Assembly: GCA_027452245.1 (NCBI GenBank)
Contig: DAIDGW010000108.1
Location: 1-64,000 of the forward strand
Length of the DNA: 64,000 bases
Source: Acidobacteriaceae bacterium
GTDB lineage: Bacteria; Acidobacteriota; Terriglobia; Terriglobales; Acidobacteriaceae
Reading direction: 5' to 3'
Part shown: positions 1-8,108 of the stretch, piece after piece
How the letters are laid out: each line of letters begins with the position of its first letter
How positions within the stretch are numbered: the first letter of the stretch is position 1
Program-made: the position numbers and the translations under genes
The notes under the pieces: generated by a model
Told to the model about the DNA's origin: nothing
Seen by the model: only the letters and a program-made list of their open reading frames with translations
Databases searched by the model: none

Positions 1-1
1 C

Positions 2-796
2 ATGCCTCCCATCGTGCAGATTCCGGAGAGCGCGGGGCCAGTGTGTATTACCTACAATCTTCCTGACCTGAAAGACCCGTTGAAACTCAGCGCCGCCACC
101 CTTTCCGGAATCTATCTGGGAACGATCAAAACATGGCAGGATGCGGCCATTCGAAAGGACAATCCCGGAGTCAAGTTCCCAAAAGATGCCATTGCGGTGG
201 TCCATCGCTCCGACGGTAGCGGCACGACCAACATCTTCACGACCTACCTCGCCACCGTGAGCCCCGAGTGGGACAAGAAAGCAGGCAAGGGAATTTCCGT
301 CAGCTGGCCGGGCGGAGTGGGCGGTAAGGGTAGCGAAGGCGTCACCGGCCTCGTAAAGCAGACGCCGGGATCCATTGGTTATGTCGAACTGAACTACGCC
401 AAACAAAATAATCTGCCGGTAGCGGCAATTCGCAACAAGGCCGGCAATTTTGTTGCACCGAGTGCAGACGGAGCTACTGCGGCGATCGACGCATTCAAGG
501 ATCAGCTCGCGACCGATGTCCGCACGCCCATCGTTGACCCTTCCGCTTCTGCCAAAGACGCGTATCCCATCTCAGGGTTGACATTCCTGATGGTTCCGAA
601 GACGAATAAAGATGCTGCAAAACAGCAGGTCGTTAAAGATCTGGTGCAGTACATCATCACCCAGGGACAAGACTCAGCTAACTCGCTGCAATATGCCAAG
701 CTGCCCCAGAGTCTGGTCGATCAGGACCAGAAGCTTTTGGGCGATGTGCAAACCTCAGGTCAGCAGACGGCAGGCAACCAAAGCAACGGACAATAG
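2..796 (+). CDS. pstS: Phosphate ABC transporter substrate-binding protein PstS (3' part)
   Basis: C-terminal part of a periplasmic phosphate-binding protein that delivers inorganic phosphate to the PstCAB importer. The gene runs in from beyond the left edge; the first Met in the window is internal, because the signal peptide and first lobe are missing. The phosphate-binding segment HRSDGSGTTNIF lies at residues 68-79 of the visible part, with the R, D, S, G and T that contact phosphate in E. coli PstS. A segment reading GSIGYVELNYA and a Gln/Asn-rich tail complete the family pattern. It is followed by a hairpin and a convergent gene, so it is the last gene of its transcript unless pst genes lie upstream. 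Confidence 0.93.
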   Translation: MPPIVQIPESAGPVCITYNLPDLKDPLKLSAATLSGIYLGTIKTWQDAAIRKDNPGVKFPKDAIAVVHRSDGSGTTNIFTTYLATVSPEWDKKAGKGISVSWPGGVGGKGSEGVTGLVKQTPGSIGYVELNYAKQNNLPVAAIRNKAGNFVAPSADGATAAIDAFKDQLATDVRTPIVDPSASAKDAYPISGLTFLMVPKTNKDAAKQQVVKDLVQYIITQGQDSANSLQYAKLPQSLVDQDQKLLGDVQTSGQQTAGNQSNGQ

Positions 797-831
797 TCGC
801 TCTCCAACTACAAGTGAACAGCATGGCAAAT

Positions 832-859
832 AGGGAGGTTCGCAACCACGAACTTCCCT
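832..859. terminator. Hairpin between convergent genes
   Basis: An 11-bp stem (AGGGAGGTTCG with CGAACTTCCCT, one G-T pair) encloses a 6-nt loop between the pstS stop and the convergent SRPBCC gene. There is no real T-tract on either side, so it is at best a weak bidirectional terminator. Confidence 0.45.
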
Positions 860-891
860 GCTTGGTTAAGTTCTCCGGGGAGACAACGGGG

Positions 892-1563
892 CTAACTGTT
901 CTCAGCCAGATCTCGAATTCTCCGCAGCATTCGTTGCTCCATCACCCAATGCGCCGGTTCCCAGAACAGCCGGTCCATCGCGCGGTTCATTAGCCCGGTT
1001 GCCGGGCCTCCGCGTACACGTGCGACCAATCGTGTTCGGTTCTCGCCAAGAGGTTGAAGGTTGAAGCTCCAGAAACCTTCGTGAGCCTTTTCTCCTGCCT
1101 TCAGACTTTTCCAATCGTCCGGCATCACCAATACGAACGAGCGATCGAGCCGCACCACGGCAGCGACCATTCTCCCCTGTCCACCAAAGCGCTTCGGATT
1201 AGCAAACCACACGGTCTCCCCGACTGCCCGCGGCTTCCATTCCGGAATCAGATGCTCGACTTTGGGCATGTCCGCACCAATGGCATTTTCCAGAAATGTA
1301 TAGCTGTAGAATCCGCTGCGATCCTGGCCAATCTGCATGAGCCACGACCATATCTTCTCTGGTCTAGCATGAACGATGATGGCGTGGGTGGCTTCGGACG
1401 AGTAGACAGGAAACAGTTCGTCGCCGGGCAACCTCATCTGCGCCTCCGACGAAGACAACCCCCAATGCAGGCACCAGTGACGCAAACCGGCGTGGTAGAC
1501 GAGGCCCGCACCAATAAACAACGCAAGGATGGAGGCGAATATGCGCAGTGTCCACTTCTTCAT
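892..1563 (-). CDS. SRPBCC (START-like) domain protein with N-terminal membrane anchor
   Basis: A 223-residue protein with one hydrophobic segment at about residues 7-24, followed by a domain that reads like the polyketide-cyclase/SRPBCC fold. The segment ARPEKIWSWLMQIGQDRSGFY and the later FWSFNLQPLGENRTRL are typical of that fold's first helix and of the strands around its hydrophobic cavity. The family binds hydrophobic ligands, but no substrate can be named here. The start is an ATG at 1563, and the following MKKW is a usual signal or anchor beginning. It is transcribed away from purN and converges on pstS. The function is unknown and the fold call is moderately certain. Confidence 0.7.
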   Translation of the reverse strand: MKKWTLRIFASILALFIGAGLVYHAGLRHWCLHWGLSSSEAQMRLPGDELFPVYSSEATHAIIVHARPEKIWSWLMQIGQDRSGFYSYTFLENAIGADMPKVEHLIPEWKPRAVGETVWFANPKRFGGQGRMVAAVVRLDRSFVLVMPDDWKSLKAGEKAHEGFWSFNLQPLGENRTRLVARVRGGPATGLMNRAMDRLFWEPAHWVMEQRMLRRIRDLAENS

Positions 1564-1692
1564 GGCATTCCCCTCGCATTGAATAACCTATGCCCCCTTT
1601 TGACGTCGGCGCTGTGATTGCGAACACCAGGGTCGATTCCGATGACGAGCATCGCTGTTTTATGATCTTCTAAGTGAAGAAGAAACATTCCC

Positions 1693-2298
1693 ATGAAATA
1701 CCTTGCCATCCTTCTCTCCGGACGTGGCTCCAATTTCGTCGCCATCGCCGACAGCATTGATGCCGGACGCATTCGCGACGCCCGGATCTCCGCCGTCATA
1801 TCGAACAAGCCCGATGCTGCCGGGATCGCGACCGCACGCCAGCGCGGTCTGAATGCGCTGGTCATTCCCTCAAAGGGCAAAACGCGAGAACAACACGATC
1901 ATGCTGTGGTAGCGGCGCTGAAAGAAAATCGAGTAGACCTGATCTGCCTGGCCGGATACATGCGTCTGCTGTCGCCCTGGTTCGTGCAGCAATATCCGCA
2001 CAAGATTCTCAACATTCACCCGTCGCTGCTGCCGGCGTTCCCCGGGCTCGAAGCTCAGGAACAGGCGTTCGCCTATGGAGTCAAAGTGACCGGCTGCACG
2101 GTGCATTTCGTGGACGAAGAACTCGACCACGGCCCAATCATTGTGCAGCGGTCCTGCCAGGTGCTCGAAACCGATAACGAAAGAACTCTCGCTGCCCGCA
2201 TCCTGGAACAGGAACACATCGCGTACACGGAAGCCGTCAATCTGATTTTGTCGGGAAACTTCGAAATCGTGGGCCGCAGATTCTGCAAAAAGAACTAG
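1693..2298 (+). CDS. purN: Phosphoribosylglycinamide formyltransferase
   Basis: GAR transformylase of cytosolic purine synthesis: it moves the formyl group of 10-formyl-tetrahydrofolate to GAR. At 201 residues it has the usual PurN length. The phosphate-binding loop SGRGSNF is at residues 9-15. The catalytic triad known from E. coli (N106, H108, D144) is matched by N107 and H109 in NIHPSLLP and by D145 in DEELDHGPI. A -10-like TATGAT lies about 28 nt before the ATG, so this mRNA has a short leader. The gene's stop overlaps the stop of the convergent GNAT gene, leaving no space for a separate terminator. No other pur gene is adjacent. Confidence 0.96.
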   Translation: MKYLAILLSGRGSNFVAIADSIDAGRIRDARISAVISNKPDAAGIATARQRGLNALVIPSKGKTREQHDHAVVAALKENRVDLICLAGYMRLLSPWFVQQYPHKILNIHPSLLPAFPGLEAQEQAFAYGVKVTGCTVHFVDEELDHGPIIVQRSCQVLETDNERTLAARILEQEHIAYTEAVNLILSGNFEIVGRRFCKKN

Positions 2299-2858
2299 CG
2301 AGAGCCGTCAAACTGCTTCGCCATCCTGATGATGGGCAGCGACTCGCCGTTTCCCAGCGGCGCCCCCTGTTTTTCCATCTCAACATATCCCATGGCGCGG
2401 TAAAACGGCACTCCGCTCAATGTCGCTCCCATTTCCAGGCGGGTGAATCCAGCTTGTATCGCGGCATCCTCACAGGCCCGCAGAATGAGCCTTCCGATGC
2501 CATGCCGCGCCCAGTCGGGATGAACAAAGAATGCCCGAATCTTGGCCGCATCACGCGCCGGATCGAGAAGTGAATCCTCTCTGCCGGAGAATTGATCGCC
2601 TCCATAGAGCGTCTTCCGCTTGCTCCAACCTCCGCAACCAACAATCACGGGAACGGTTGAACCGGGCTCTGAGGCTTCGACCGCAAAATAGGTTCCGTCG
2701 GCGATCAGTTGGCTATCGACCCCGTAAACAGACTTAAGCGCCAATTCGATCTGCGTCGGCGAGTAATCCCTCGCCTGCAGTCCGCGCACCGAGGCGTCGA
2801 TCAGCCCGCGAAGCTGCGGTACATCGACAGCCATCACTTTCCGCAGTCGAAAATCCAT
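2295..2858 (-). CDS. GNAT-family N-acetyltransferase
   Basis: A 187-residue acetyltransferase of the GNAT fold. The acetyl-CoA binding motif A is seen as AFFVHPDWARHGIGRLIL, containing the R/Q-x-x-G-x-G/A pattern, and is followed by the motif B region GFTRLEMGATLSGVPFYRAMGY. The reading frame stays open far upstream across tyrS, but the domain begins at MDFRLRKV, so the ATG at 2858 is the supported start. On the minus strand, TACAAT ends 8 nt before this ATG, which fits a leaderless mRNA. It is divergent from tyrS, with only about 78 bp between their starts. The substrate is unknown. Confidence 0.85.
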   Translation of the reverse strand: MDFRLRKVMAVDVPQLRGLIDASVRGLQARDYSPTQIELALKSVYGVDSQLIADGTYFAVEASEPGSTVPVIVGCGGWSKRKTLYGGDQFSGREDSLLDPARDAAKIRAFFVHPDWARHGIGRLILRACEDAAIQAGFTRLEMGATLSGVPFYRAMGYVEMEKQGAPLGNGESLPIIRMAKQFDGSR

Positions 2859-2936
2859 CTTTAGGAATTGTAACGGCCCACGATTCTCGCAGCGAATGCG
2901 GGATTCTCTTCGGGATTCCTTATAATGACTGTTCCC

Positions 2937-4232
2937 ATGCCAACTTTTGCCCCGGTGGACGAACAACTCACGTATCTGAAAAAGGGCGCGGCTGAAATCA
3001 TCCGCGAAGCGGATTTGCGCGCCAAACTGGAAAAGTCCCGCGCTACGGGCAAACCGCTCCGTGTGAAGCTCGGCATGGATCCGACCGCGCCCGATCTTCA
3101 TCTCGGCCACACCGTCGTGCTCCGCAAGCTCAAGCACTTTCAGGATCTCGGCCACACCGTGATCTTCCTGATCGGCGATTTCACAGGCATGATTGGCGAT
3201 CCCACCGGGCGCTCCGCGACTCGCCCGCCGCTCACGCGCGAGCAAGTCGAGCAGAATGCGGAAACGTACAAGGCGCAGGTTTTCAAGATTCTCGATCCGC
3301 AGAAAACCGTGATCGATTTTAACCGCCGCTGGATGGGTGCATTCACCGCTGATGACTTCGTGCGCCTGCTGGCCAAGTACACGGTTTCGCAACTGCTCGA
3401 GCGCGAAGACTTCCACAAGCGCTTCCAGGAAGAAAAGCCGATCTCGATGCATGAACTGCTCTATCCGCTGGTGCAGGGATACGACTCGGTCGCGCTCGAA
3501 GCCGATGTCGAACTTGGCGGCACCGACCAGAAATTCAACCTGCTCGTGGGGCGCGAACTGCAGCGTGCTTACGGACAGGAATCGCAAGTCGTGCTGACCA
3601 CGCCGATTCTCGAAGGGCTCGATGGCGTCCAGAAAATGTCGAAATCTCTGGGCAATGCAATCGGCATCCATGAACCGCCGCTCGAAATGTACGGCAAGTT
3701 GATGTCGATCTCCGACGAAATGATGTGGCGCTACTACGAACTGCTGACCGACGTGCAGGTCGCGGAAATCGAGAAGATGAAGCGGGAAGCGCATCCCATG
3801 CAGGCGAAGAAAGATCTGTCACGCAGGATCGTGGCAGATTTCCATGGTCCGGAAGCCGCCACGAAGGCCGGGGAGGATTGGGCTAAGCAGTTCCAGAAAG
3901 ATGAGGTGCCAGAGAACGTGGAGGAGGTCCCGGTCAAGTTCGAGGATGTTGTTCCGGTACCAGTTTCGGACATCGAATGGGTGGGAGATCGGATAGTGCT
4001 TGGTAAGTACCAGGGGATTCGATTGGATCGTCTTCTAGTGAAGTGCGGTTTAGCGGGTTCGGGCACAGACGCGTCGAGGAAGATAAAGGAGAGCGCAGTG
4101 CGGGTTAGCTATCCTCCCGACACTCTTCTCGAATTGGACGCGAGAAGCATTCTCCTTCCAGTGGATACCCTACCCGCGAAGCTGCTGCTCCGCGTTGGCA
4201 AGAGAATGAAGATTGCAATTGTTCACCGCTAG
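2937..4232 (+). CDS. tyrS: Tyrosyl-tRNA synthetase
   Basis: Class I aminoacyl-tRNA synthetase that charges tRNA-Tyr in the cytoplasm. The HIGH-type signature HLGH is at residues 55-58, KMSKS is at 233-237 and the LGGTDQKFN tyrosine-binding segment precedes it. A C-terminal S4 RNA-binding domain covers roughly the last 65 residues ([11 protein letters not shown] onward). At 431 residues it fits the family. An ATG at 2925 is also in frame, but TATAAT at 2921-2926 overlaps it; the ATG at 2937, 10 nt downstream, is therefore preferred and implies a leaderless mRNA. Confidence 0.96.
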   Translation: MPTFAPVDEQLTYLKKGAAEIIREADLRAKLEKSRATGKPLRVKLGMDPTAPDLHLGHTVVLRKLKHFQDLGHTVIFLIGDFTGMIGDPTGRSATRPPLTREQVEQNAETYKAQVFKILDPQKTVIDFNRRWMGAFTADDFVRLLAKYTVSQLLEREDFHKRFQEEKPISMHELLYPLVQGYDSVALEADVELGGTDQKFNLLVGRELQRAYGQESQVVLTTPILEGLDGVQKMSKSLGNAIGIHEPPLEMYGKLMSISDEMMWRYYELLTDVQVAEIEKMKREAHPMQAKKDLSRRIVADFHGPEAATKAGEDWAKQFQKDEVPENVEEVPVKFEDVVPVPVSDIEWVGDRIVLGKYQGIRLDRLLVKCGLAGSGTDASRKIKESAVRVSYPPDTLLELDARSILLPVDTLPAKLLLRVGKRMKIAIVHR

Positions 4233-4338
4233 GTCTCCGGCATCAACCACGTCGGGGAAGCAGCCGCCCACGGCTGTTGCCCCCATGCCCTTCTCCCTCC
4301 CACAATCCGCCTGAATTTCTGCTACCCTCAACCCCGAC

Positions 4339-5196
4339 ATGCGCGCGGCAGCGATTTTGGGTTTCGGATGTTCTCCCAGGCAACTCGCACCCTTTCAGGA
4401 TGACCCGGCGGTCCGGTGGACCCTCGGCCTCCCAAGCTCTCGCGATCAAACTGACGCCGTGGTCATCTTCGGCGGAGACGGCACCATCCATCGCCACTTG
4501 TCTCGCATCGTGCCTCTCGGATTGCCCCTGCTCATCGTCCCGGCGGGAAGCGGCAATGACTTTGCCCGCGCACTAGGGATTCGCACCGTACAGCACTCGC
4601 TTCATGCCTGGCGCACGTTTTGCGAACAGAAGGACAATCTCCGCACCATCGACCTGGGAACGATCACCTCCGGCGATGGCTCGCACCTCTTCTGCTGCGT
4701 GGCTGGCGTTGGCCTGGATGCCGAAGTGAGCCGCCGCGCAAACTATTTGCCGCGCTGGTTGCGCGCTCGCGGAGGCTACGCGCTCAGCCTCATTCCCACG
4801 CTGTTCCGCTTCGCTCCCTTTCCCATGAAGATTCTTGAGCCGGGGGAAGGCAGCGCCTTGTGGAAGCCACGCATCAATCGGCCCACGATGCTGGCGGCGT
4901 TCGCGAACTCATCAGTTTATGGCGCTGGCATGAAGATCGCACCGGAAGCGAGAATGGACGACGGCCTGCTCGACGCCTGCGTCATCCGGGCCCTCGATCC
5001 GTTCCGGCTGTTTTATCTGTTCCCAAATGTGTATTCCGGCCGGCATATCGACTTCCGGGAAGTTGAATATTTCAAAGCTCCGCGCCTGCGGGTCGAAACG
5101 GAACGACCACTCGACGTCTATGCCGATGGCGAATATGTCTGCCAAACCCCTGCGGAATTTTCAGTCCAGCCGAAGGCGGTGCAGGTGATTGTCTAG
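4339..5196 (+). CDS. Diacylglycerol/lipid kinase family protein (DAGK catalytic domain)
   Basis: Predicted ATP-dependent lipid kinase of the YegS/DgkB type, acting on a membrane diacylglycerol or related lipid. The nucleotide-binding signature GGDGT is at residues 45-49 and the family's second motif, PAGSGNDFAR, at 68-77. The C-terminal segment with PEARMDDGLLDACVI carries the acidic residues conserved in the fold. At 285 residues it is slightly short. The first strand lacks the usual NPxSG loop: residues 1-25 read AAAILGFGCSPRQLAPF instead, so either the start is ambiguous or this lineage has changed that loop. The exact lipid substrate cannot be told from sequence. Confidence 0.82.
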   Translation: MRAAAILGFGCSPRQLAPFQDDPAVRWTLGLPSSRDQTDAVVIFGGDGTIHRHLSRIVPLGLPLLIVPAGSGNDFARALGIRTVQHSLHAWRTFCEQKDNLRTIDLGTITSGDGSHLFCCVAGVGLDAEVSRRANYLPRWLRARGGYALSLIPTLFRFAPFPMKILEPGEGSALWKPRINRPTMLAAFANSSVYGAGMKIAPEARMDDGLLDACVIRALDPFRLFYLFPNVYSGRHIDFREVEYFKAPRLRVETERPLDVYADGEYVCQTPAEFSVQPKAVQVIV

Positions 5197-5242
5197 CGGT
5201 GCCTTGCATCGGGAATGTCAGGGGCGGTGCTAAACTTTCCCC

Positions 5243-6154
5243 ATGTCGGAACGACGTTCGCGCACCCTCCTTTGGATTCTGATCGGCGGAGGAGCTTTCT
5301 TCCTCTTCGTACTGGCCGTTTTCTCGCTCGTGTACATCGTCTTACACGCCGGAAACAATGAAAGCAGTATCGGGTTCGGCGGCGACCGCATCGGAGTCAT
5401 CGACCTCGATGGCGTGATCCTCTCGCCCGAGCCAGTCGTCGACGAGTTGAAGAAATTCGGCGATGACTCTTCGATCAAGGCGATCATCCTTCATATCAAC
5501 TCGCCTGGCGGCGGAGTTGCCGCTTCGGAAGAGATTTATCGCGAGGTGAAGCGCGTCCGCGAGCAGAAGAAAAAGAAAGTCGTCGTCTCCATCGAAACCG
5601 TGGGCGCCAGCGGCGCGTATTACGTTGCCTCCGGTTCCAGCAAGATCTACGCCGACGAAGGCAGCATCGTGGGCTCCATCGGAGTCATCGCCCAGTGGGT
5701 GAACTATGGCGATCTGCTGAAATGGGCCAAGCTGAAGGACGTCGTCCTTAAAACCGGCGAATTTAAAGATACGGGTAATCCTGCCCGAGAACTGACTCCG
5801 GCGGAGCAGGCCTACATGCAGTCGCTTATCGACAACATGTTCGGCCAGTTTATCCAGGCAGTGGCCAGCGGCCGGGGGATGAAATACGACGATGTGAAAG
5901 CCATCGCCAACGGTAAGGTATGGACCGGCCAGGAAGCTCTCTCGATGAAGCTGATCGACGGCATCGGAGACTTCCAGACCGTGGTTGCCGATACCGCCAA
6001 GTCTGTGGGAATAAAAGGAGAACCGACGCTGGTCCATCCCGAAACAGAGCGCAAAACTTTGCTCGACCTCATGACCGGAGACATTTCGCAATACATCCCC
6101 ACCCGGGCAAAAATGCTCGAGGAAGAAGCGGGCTTTTATTATCTCTGGAAGTAA
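5243..6154 (+). CDS. sppA: Signal peptide peptidase SppA, short form (peptidase S49)
   Basis: Membrane-anchored serine protease that cleaves leftover signal peptides, facing the periplasm. One transmembrane segment spans about residues 9-34. The Ser/Lys dyad is visible: Ser123 in GASGAYY and Lys175 in TGEFKD. Their 52-residue spacing equals that of Ser147/Lys199 in B. subtilis SppA. At 303 residues it is the short, single-domain form rather than the duplicated E. coli form. TAAACT at 5231-5236 lies 6 nt before the ATG and there is no Shine-Dalgarno, so the mRNA may be leaderless. Confidence 0.94.
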   Translation: MSERRSRTLLWILIGGGAFFLFVLAVFSLVYIVLHAGNNESSIGFGGDRIGVIDLDGVILSPEPVVDELKKFGDDSSIKAIILHINSPGGGVAASEEIYREVKRVREQKKKKVVVSIETVGASGAYYVASGSSKIYADEGSIVGSIGVIAQWVNYGDLLKWAKLKDVVLKTGEFKDTGNPARELTPAEQAYMQSLIDNMFGQFIQAVASGRGMKYDDVKAIANGKVWTGQEALSMKLIDGIGDFQTVVADTAKSVGIKGEPTLVHPETERKTLLDLMTGDISQYIPTRAKMLEEEAGFYYLWK

Positions 6155-6271
6155 GGCGCGATCGAGCGCCACCTCCGACTGCATCAGTCCGCCGGAAGCT
6201 GAACCTTTGTCGGCTGCCTGCCATGTCTCAAAACCGTAACTTGCATTAACTACCTGAAATTTGAGAAGGTT

Positions 6272-6349
6272 ATGAAGATGTTCCGGCGCTGGCCGGAAGC
6301 TTGCCCGGGTACCGTTTGCAAGCACAACCCGCAGGAGGCGTAAGGCACC
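6272..6349 (+). promoter_or_regulatory. Structured leader with possible 23-codon upstream ORF before the HU gene
   Basis: Two adjacent perfect hairpins lie in the leader: TTCCGGC/GCCGGAA (6281-6298, 4-nt loop) and GCTTGC/GCAAGC (6299-6323, 13-nt loop). The HU Shine-Dalgarno AGGAGG follows at 6333-6338. An ATG at 6272, just after GAGAAGG, opens a 23-codon frame that ends in TAA at 6341-6343, six bases before the HU start, and contains the HU ribosome-binding site. This could be translational coupling or leader control. It is inference from structure only. Confidence 0.45.
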
Positions 6350-6694
6350 ATGACCAAAGCCGATCTGATCGATGAAGTTTCGCGGTTGGCGGAACTCACG
6401 CGCAAAGACAGTGAAGTGATTGTGGAAACGATCTTCGATAGCGTTGTGCGCTCTCTGCGGGCGGGTGACAAGATCGAGATCCGCGGCTTTGGCAGCTTCC
6501 GCACCCGTCAGCGTAAGCCGAGAGTGGGACGGAACCCGAAGACCGGCGAACGCGTCGAAGTACCGGCCAAGAAAATTCCCTTTTTCAAACCCAGTAAGGA
6601 ATTGAAAGACCTGGTCAATGAAGGAATTCCGGCGGGATCAGCCCAGGCGGCTCCGCCTACGGCCGTTCCTCCCGCTGCCACTCCGGCTACTTAG
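6350..6694 (+). CDS. HU/IHF family DNA-binding protein
   Basis: Small basic nucleoid protein that bends DNA as a dimer. The first 92 residues are a standard HU/IHF fold. The beta-arm tip carries GRNPKTG at residues 60-66, where Pro63 is the residue that intercalates into DNA in the family. A 22-residue Ala/Pro-rich tail (93-114) is added after the fold; such low-complexity tails occur in some HU variants. A strong AGGAGG precedes the ATG at 12-nt spacing, behind a structured leader. The sequence GDKIEIRGFGSF leaves HU versus IHF-alpha unresolved, so no gene symbol is given. Confidence 0.95.
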   Translation: MTKADLIDEVSRLAELTRKDSEVIVETIFDSVVRSLRAGDKIEIRGFGSFRTRQRKPRVGRNPKTGERVEVPAKKIPFFKPSKELKDLVNEGIPAGSAQAAPPTAVPPAATPAT

Positions 6695-6696
6695 CC

Positions 6697-6897
6697 TTAC
6701 GGCCGCGGACCTCGGCTCGCCAGCAAAAAACATCCCCCCAAAAACGAGAGAATGCCCACCAAAATGGCGAAAGCCATCCCTGTCCAAAAAACCGGGTTTT
6801 GATTTGGGGTGTTGAGCGAGTACCGGTGGATTAGCGCTCCATAGGCAACTGTGGTTGTCAGGACGGACAGTCCGCAAAAAACTTTCAGTATTCGCAT
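6697..6897 (-). CDS. Small two-helix membrane protein, hypothetical
   Basis: A 66-residue protein with two likely transmembrane segments: about residues 5-24 (FCGLSVLTTTVAYGALI) and 38-60 (FWTGMAFAILVGILSFLGG). It has a short positively charged C-terminus. It ends 2 bp after the HU stop on the opposite strand and has an ATG start. No family is recognised. The hydrophobic pattern and tight packing against HU make a real gene plausible, but this is not proven. Confidence 0.5.
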   Translation of the reverse strand: MRILKVFCGLSVLTTTVAYGALIHRYSLNTPNQNPVFWTGMAFAILVGILSFLGGCFLLASRGPRP

Positions 6898-6960
6898 TCA
6901 TCCCTCATAAGCTGCAAATTGAGTGGCCTTCTCTCGCATTCCTCAAGAAACAGGCTACCC

Positions 6961-8076
6961 CTACTTCCCCAGAAAAAGATCCGCTACCTTCAGCGCCATC
7001 GCTTCCGGATTCAGATCGTCCCGGTTACACAGAATGATGATGGAGAGCTGATCTGACGTAAATCTTTCGATGACGTTCCGGAAGCCCACAGTCTCTCCCG
7101 TGTGCCACATCCGCTGCTGTCCCCGGTACGGATCCACGAACCAAGCGAAACCATACTGTCCCGGCATATGGTCATCCCGAGCCGCTAAAACTGGCGTCAG
7201 TGCCGGCGCCATCTCCTTCGAAGTCAGAAGAGTATGCATCTTTAAGGCCCGGTCCCATTTGGCCAGATCCGTAATCGACGAATAAACACCGCCGTCGCCC
7301 AACACGGCGGAAGTGGAACTCTGATCGTGTTCACGCCATTCGCCATTCAGCTTCGTGTATCCGTAAGCCCGTTCGAACACGTCATTCTTGCCTCTTTCGT
7401 AGGCAATGGTCTGCGTCATGCCTAGCGGCACAAAAATATGATCTCGCAAGAATGTGCCGAAGGGCTGACCGGACACCTTCTCCACAATCAACGCCAGAAC
7501 CGCGTATCCCGAATTGCTGTATTCCCACTTCGTTCCCGGAGGAAACTTGCCCGCATGCTGTTCTTCCAGCAGTTTGAGGACGCCAGCGTCGTGGATCTGA
7601 GGGATCATGGCATCCGCGGTTTTGGGATATTCCGCAGTCAGCAGATCTTCATAATCGGGCAACCCCGACGTATGGTTCAGCAGGTTCCGAATGGTAATCG
7701 TGCGCCCGTAGGCAGGGAACTCGGGAAATATGTCCGTCAGGTGCTCGTCGTAGCGCAGTTTGCCATCACGCGCAAGCAGCATGATAGCGGTCGCGGTGAA
7801 CTGCTTGGTGACCGATGCCAGGCGGAAATTAGTATGCGCATCGATCGCGCGCTTGGTCTCCAGATTGGCCAGACCATATCCGGCTTTGAAGACTTCTTTA
7901 CCGTGGTCGATGACCAGCACGGCGGCCCCGGGAGCCGTCTTCGACTGAAGCGGAGCAAATATTTCAGCGATCTGCTCCGTTCTGTCCTGCGCCGCGCTGG
8001 AATTAAACAGCCCCGTCAAAAGCAGGGCCGCCAGGAAGGAATTCATTTTCAACCCGGAGGTGAATCTGATCTTCAC
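6961..8076 (-). CDS. Secreted serine hydrolase, beta-lactamase/penicillin-binding (class C) fold
   Basis: Exported 371-residue serine hydrolase of the beta-lactamase family (peptidase S12 type). A signal peptide covers about residues 11-29 (MNSFLAALLL to SSAAQ). The nucleophile motif SVTK is at 88-91, the YSN motif at 186-188 and the third motif HTG at 325-327, where KTG is more usual. These proteins range from D-aminopeptidases and esterases to beta-lactamases, so the substrate cannot be set and resistance should not be assumed. The start is either GTG at 8076 or ATG at 8046; the latter puts the signal peptide right at the N-terminus. Confidence 0.88.
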   Translation of the reverse strand: MKIRFTSGLKMNSFLAALLLTGLFNSSAAQDRTEQIAEIFAPLQSKTAPGAAVLVIDHGKEVFKAGYGLANLETKRAIDAHTNFRLASVTKQFTATAIMLLARDGKLRYDEHLTDIFPEFPAYGRTITIRNLLNHTSGLPDYEDLLTAEYPKTADAMIPQIHDAGVLKLLEEQHAGKFPPGTKWEYSNSGYAVLALIVEKVSGQPFGTFLRDHIFVPLGMTQTIAYERGKNDVFERAYGYTKLNGEWREHDQSSTSAVLGDGGVYSSITDLAKWDRALKMHTLLTSKEMAPALTPVLAARDDHMPGQYGFAWFVDPYRGQQRMWHTGETVGFRNVIERFTSDQLSIIILCNRDDLNPEAMALKVADLFLGK

Positions 8077-8108
8077 TGGCGGTCATGATAACTGAATTGT
8101 CGCCGTGT

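Noticed and set aside
2295-3794. A 499-codon minus-strand frame reaching back across tyrS
   Set aside because: Only the last 187 codons look like a protein (GNAT). The upstream part is the antisense of tyrS and has no domain pattern.
5342-6325. A 327-codon minus-strand frame
   Set aside because: It is the antisense of sppA, with no signal peptide or motif, and the sense strand has the Ser/Lys dyad.
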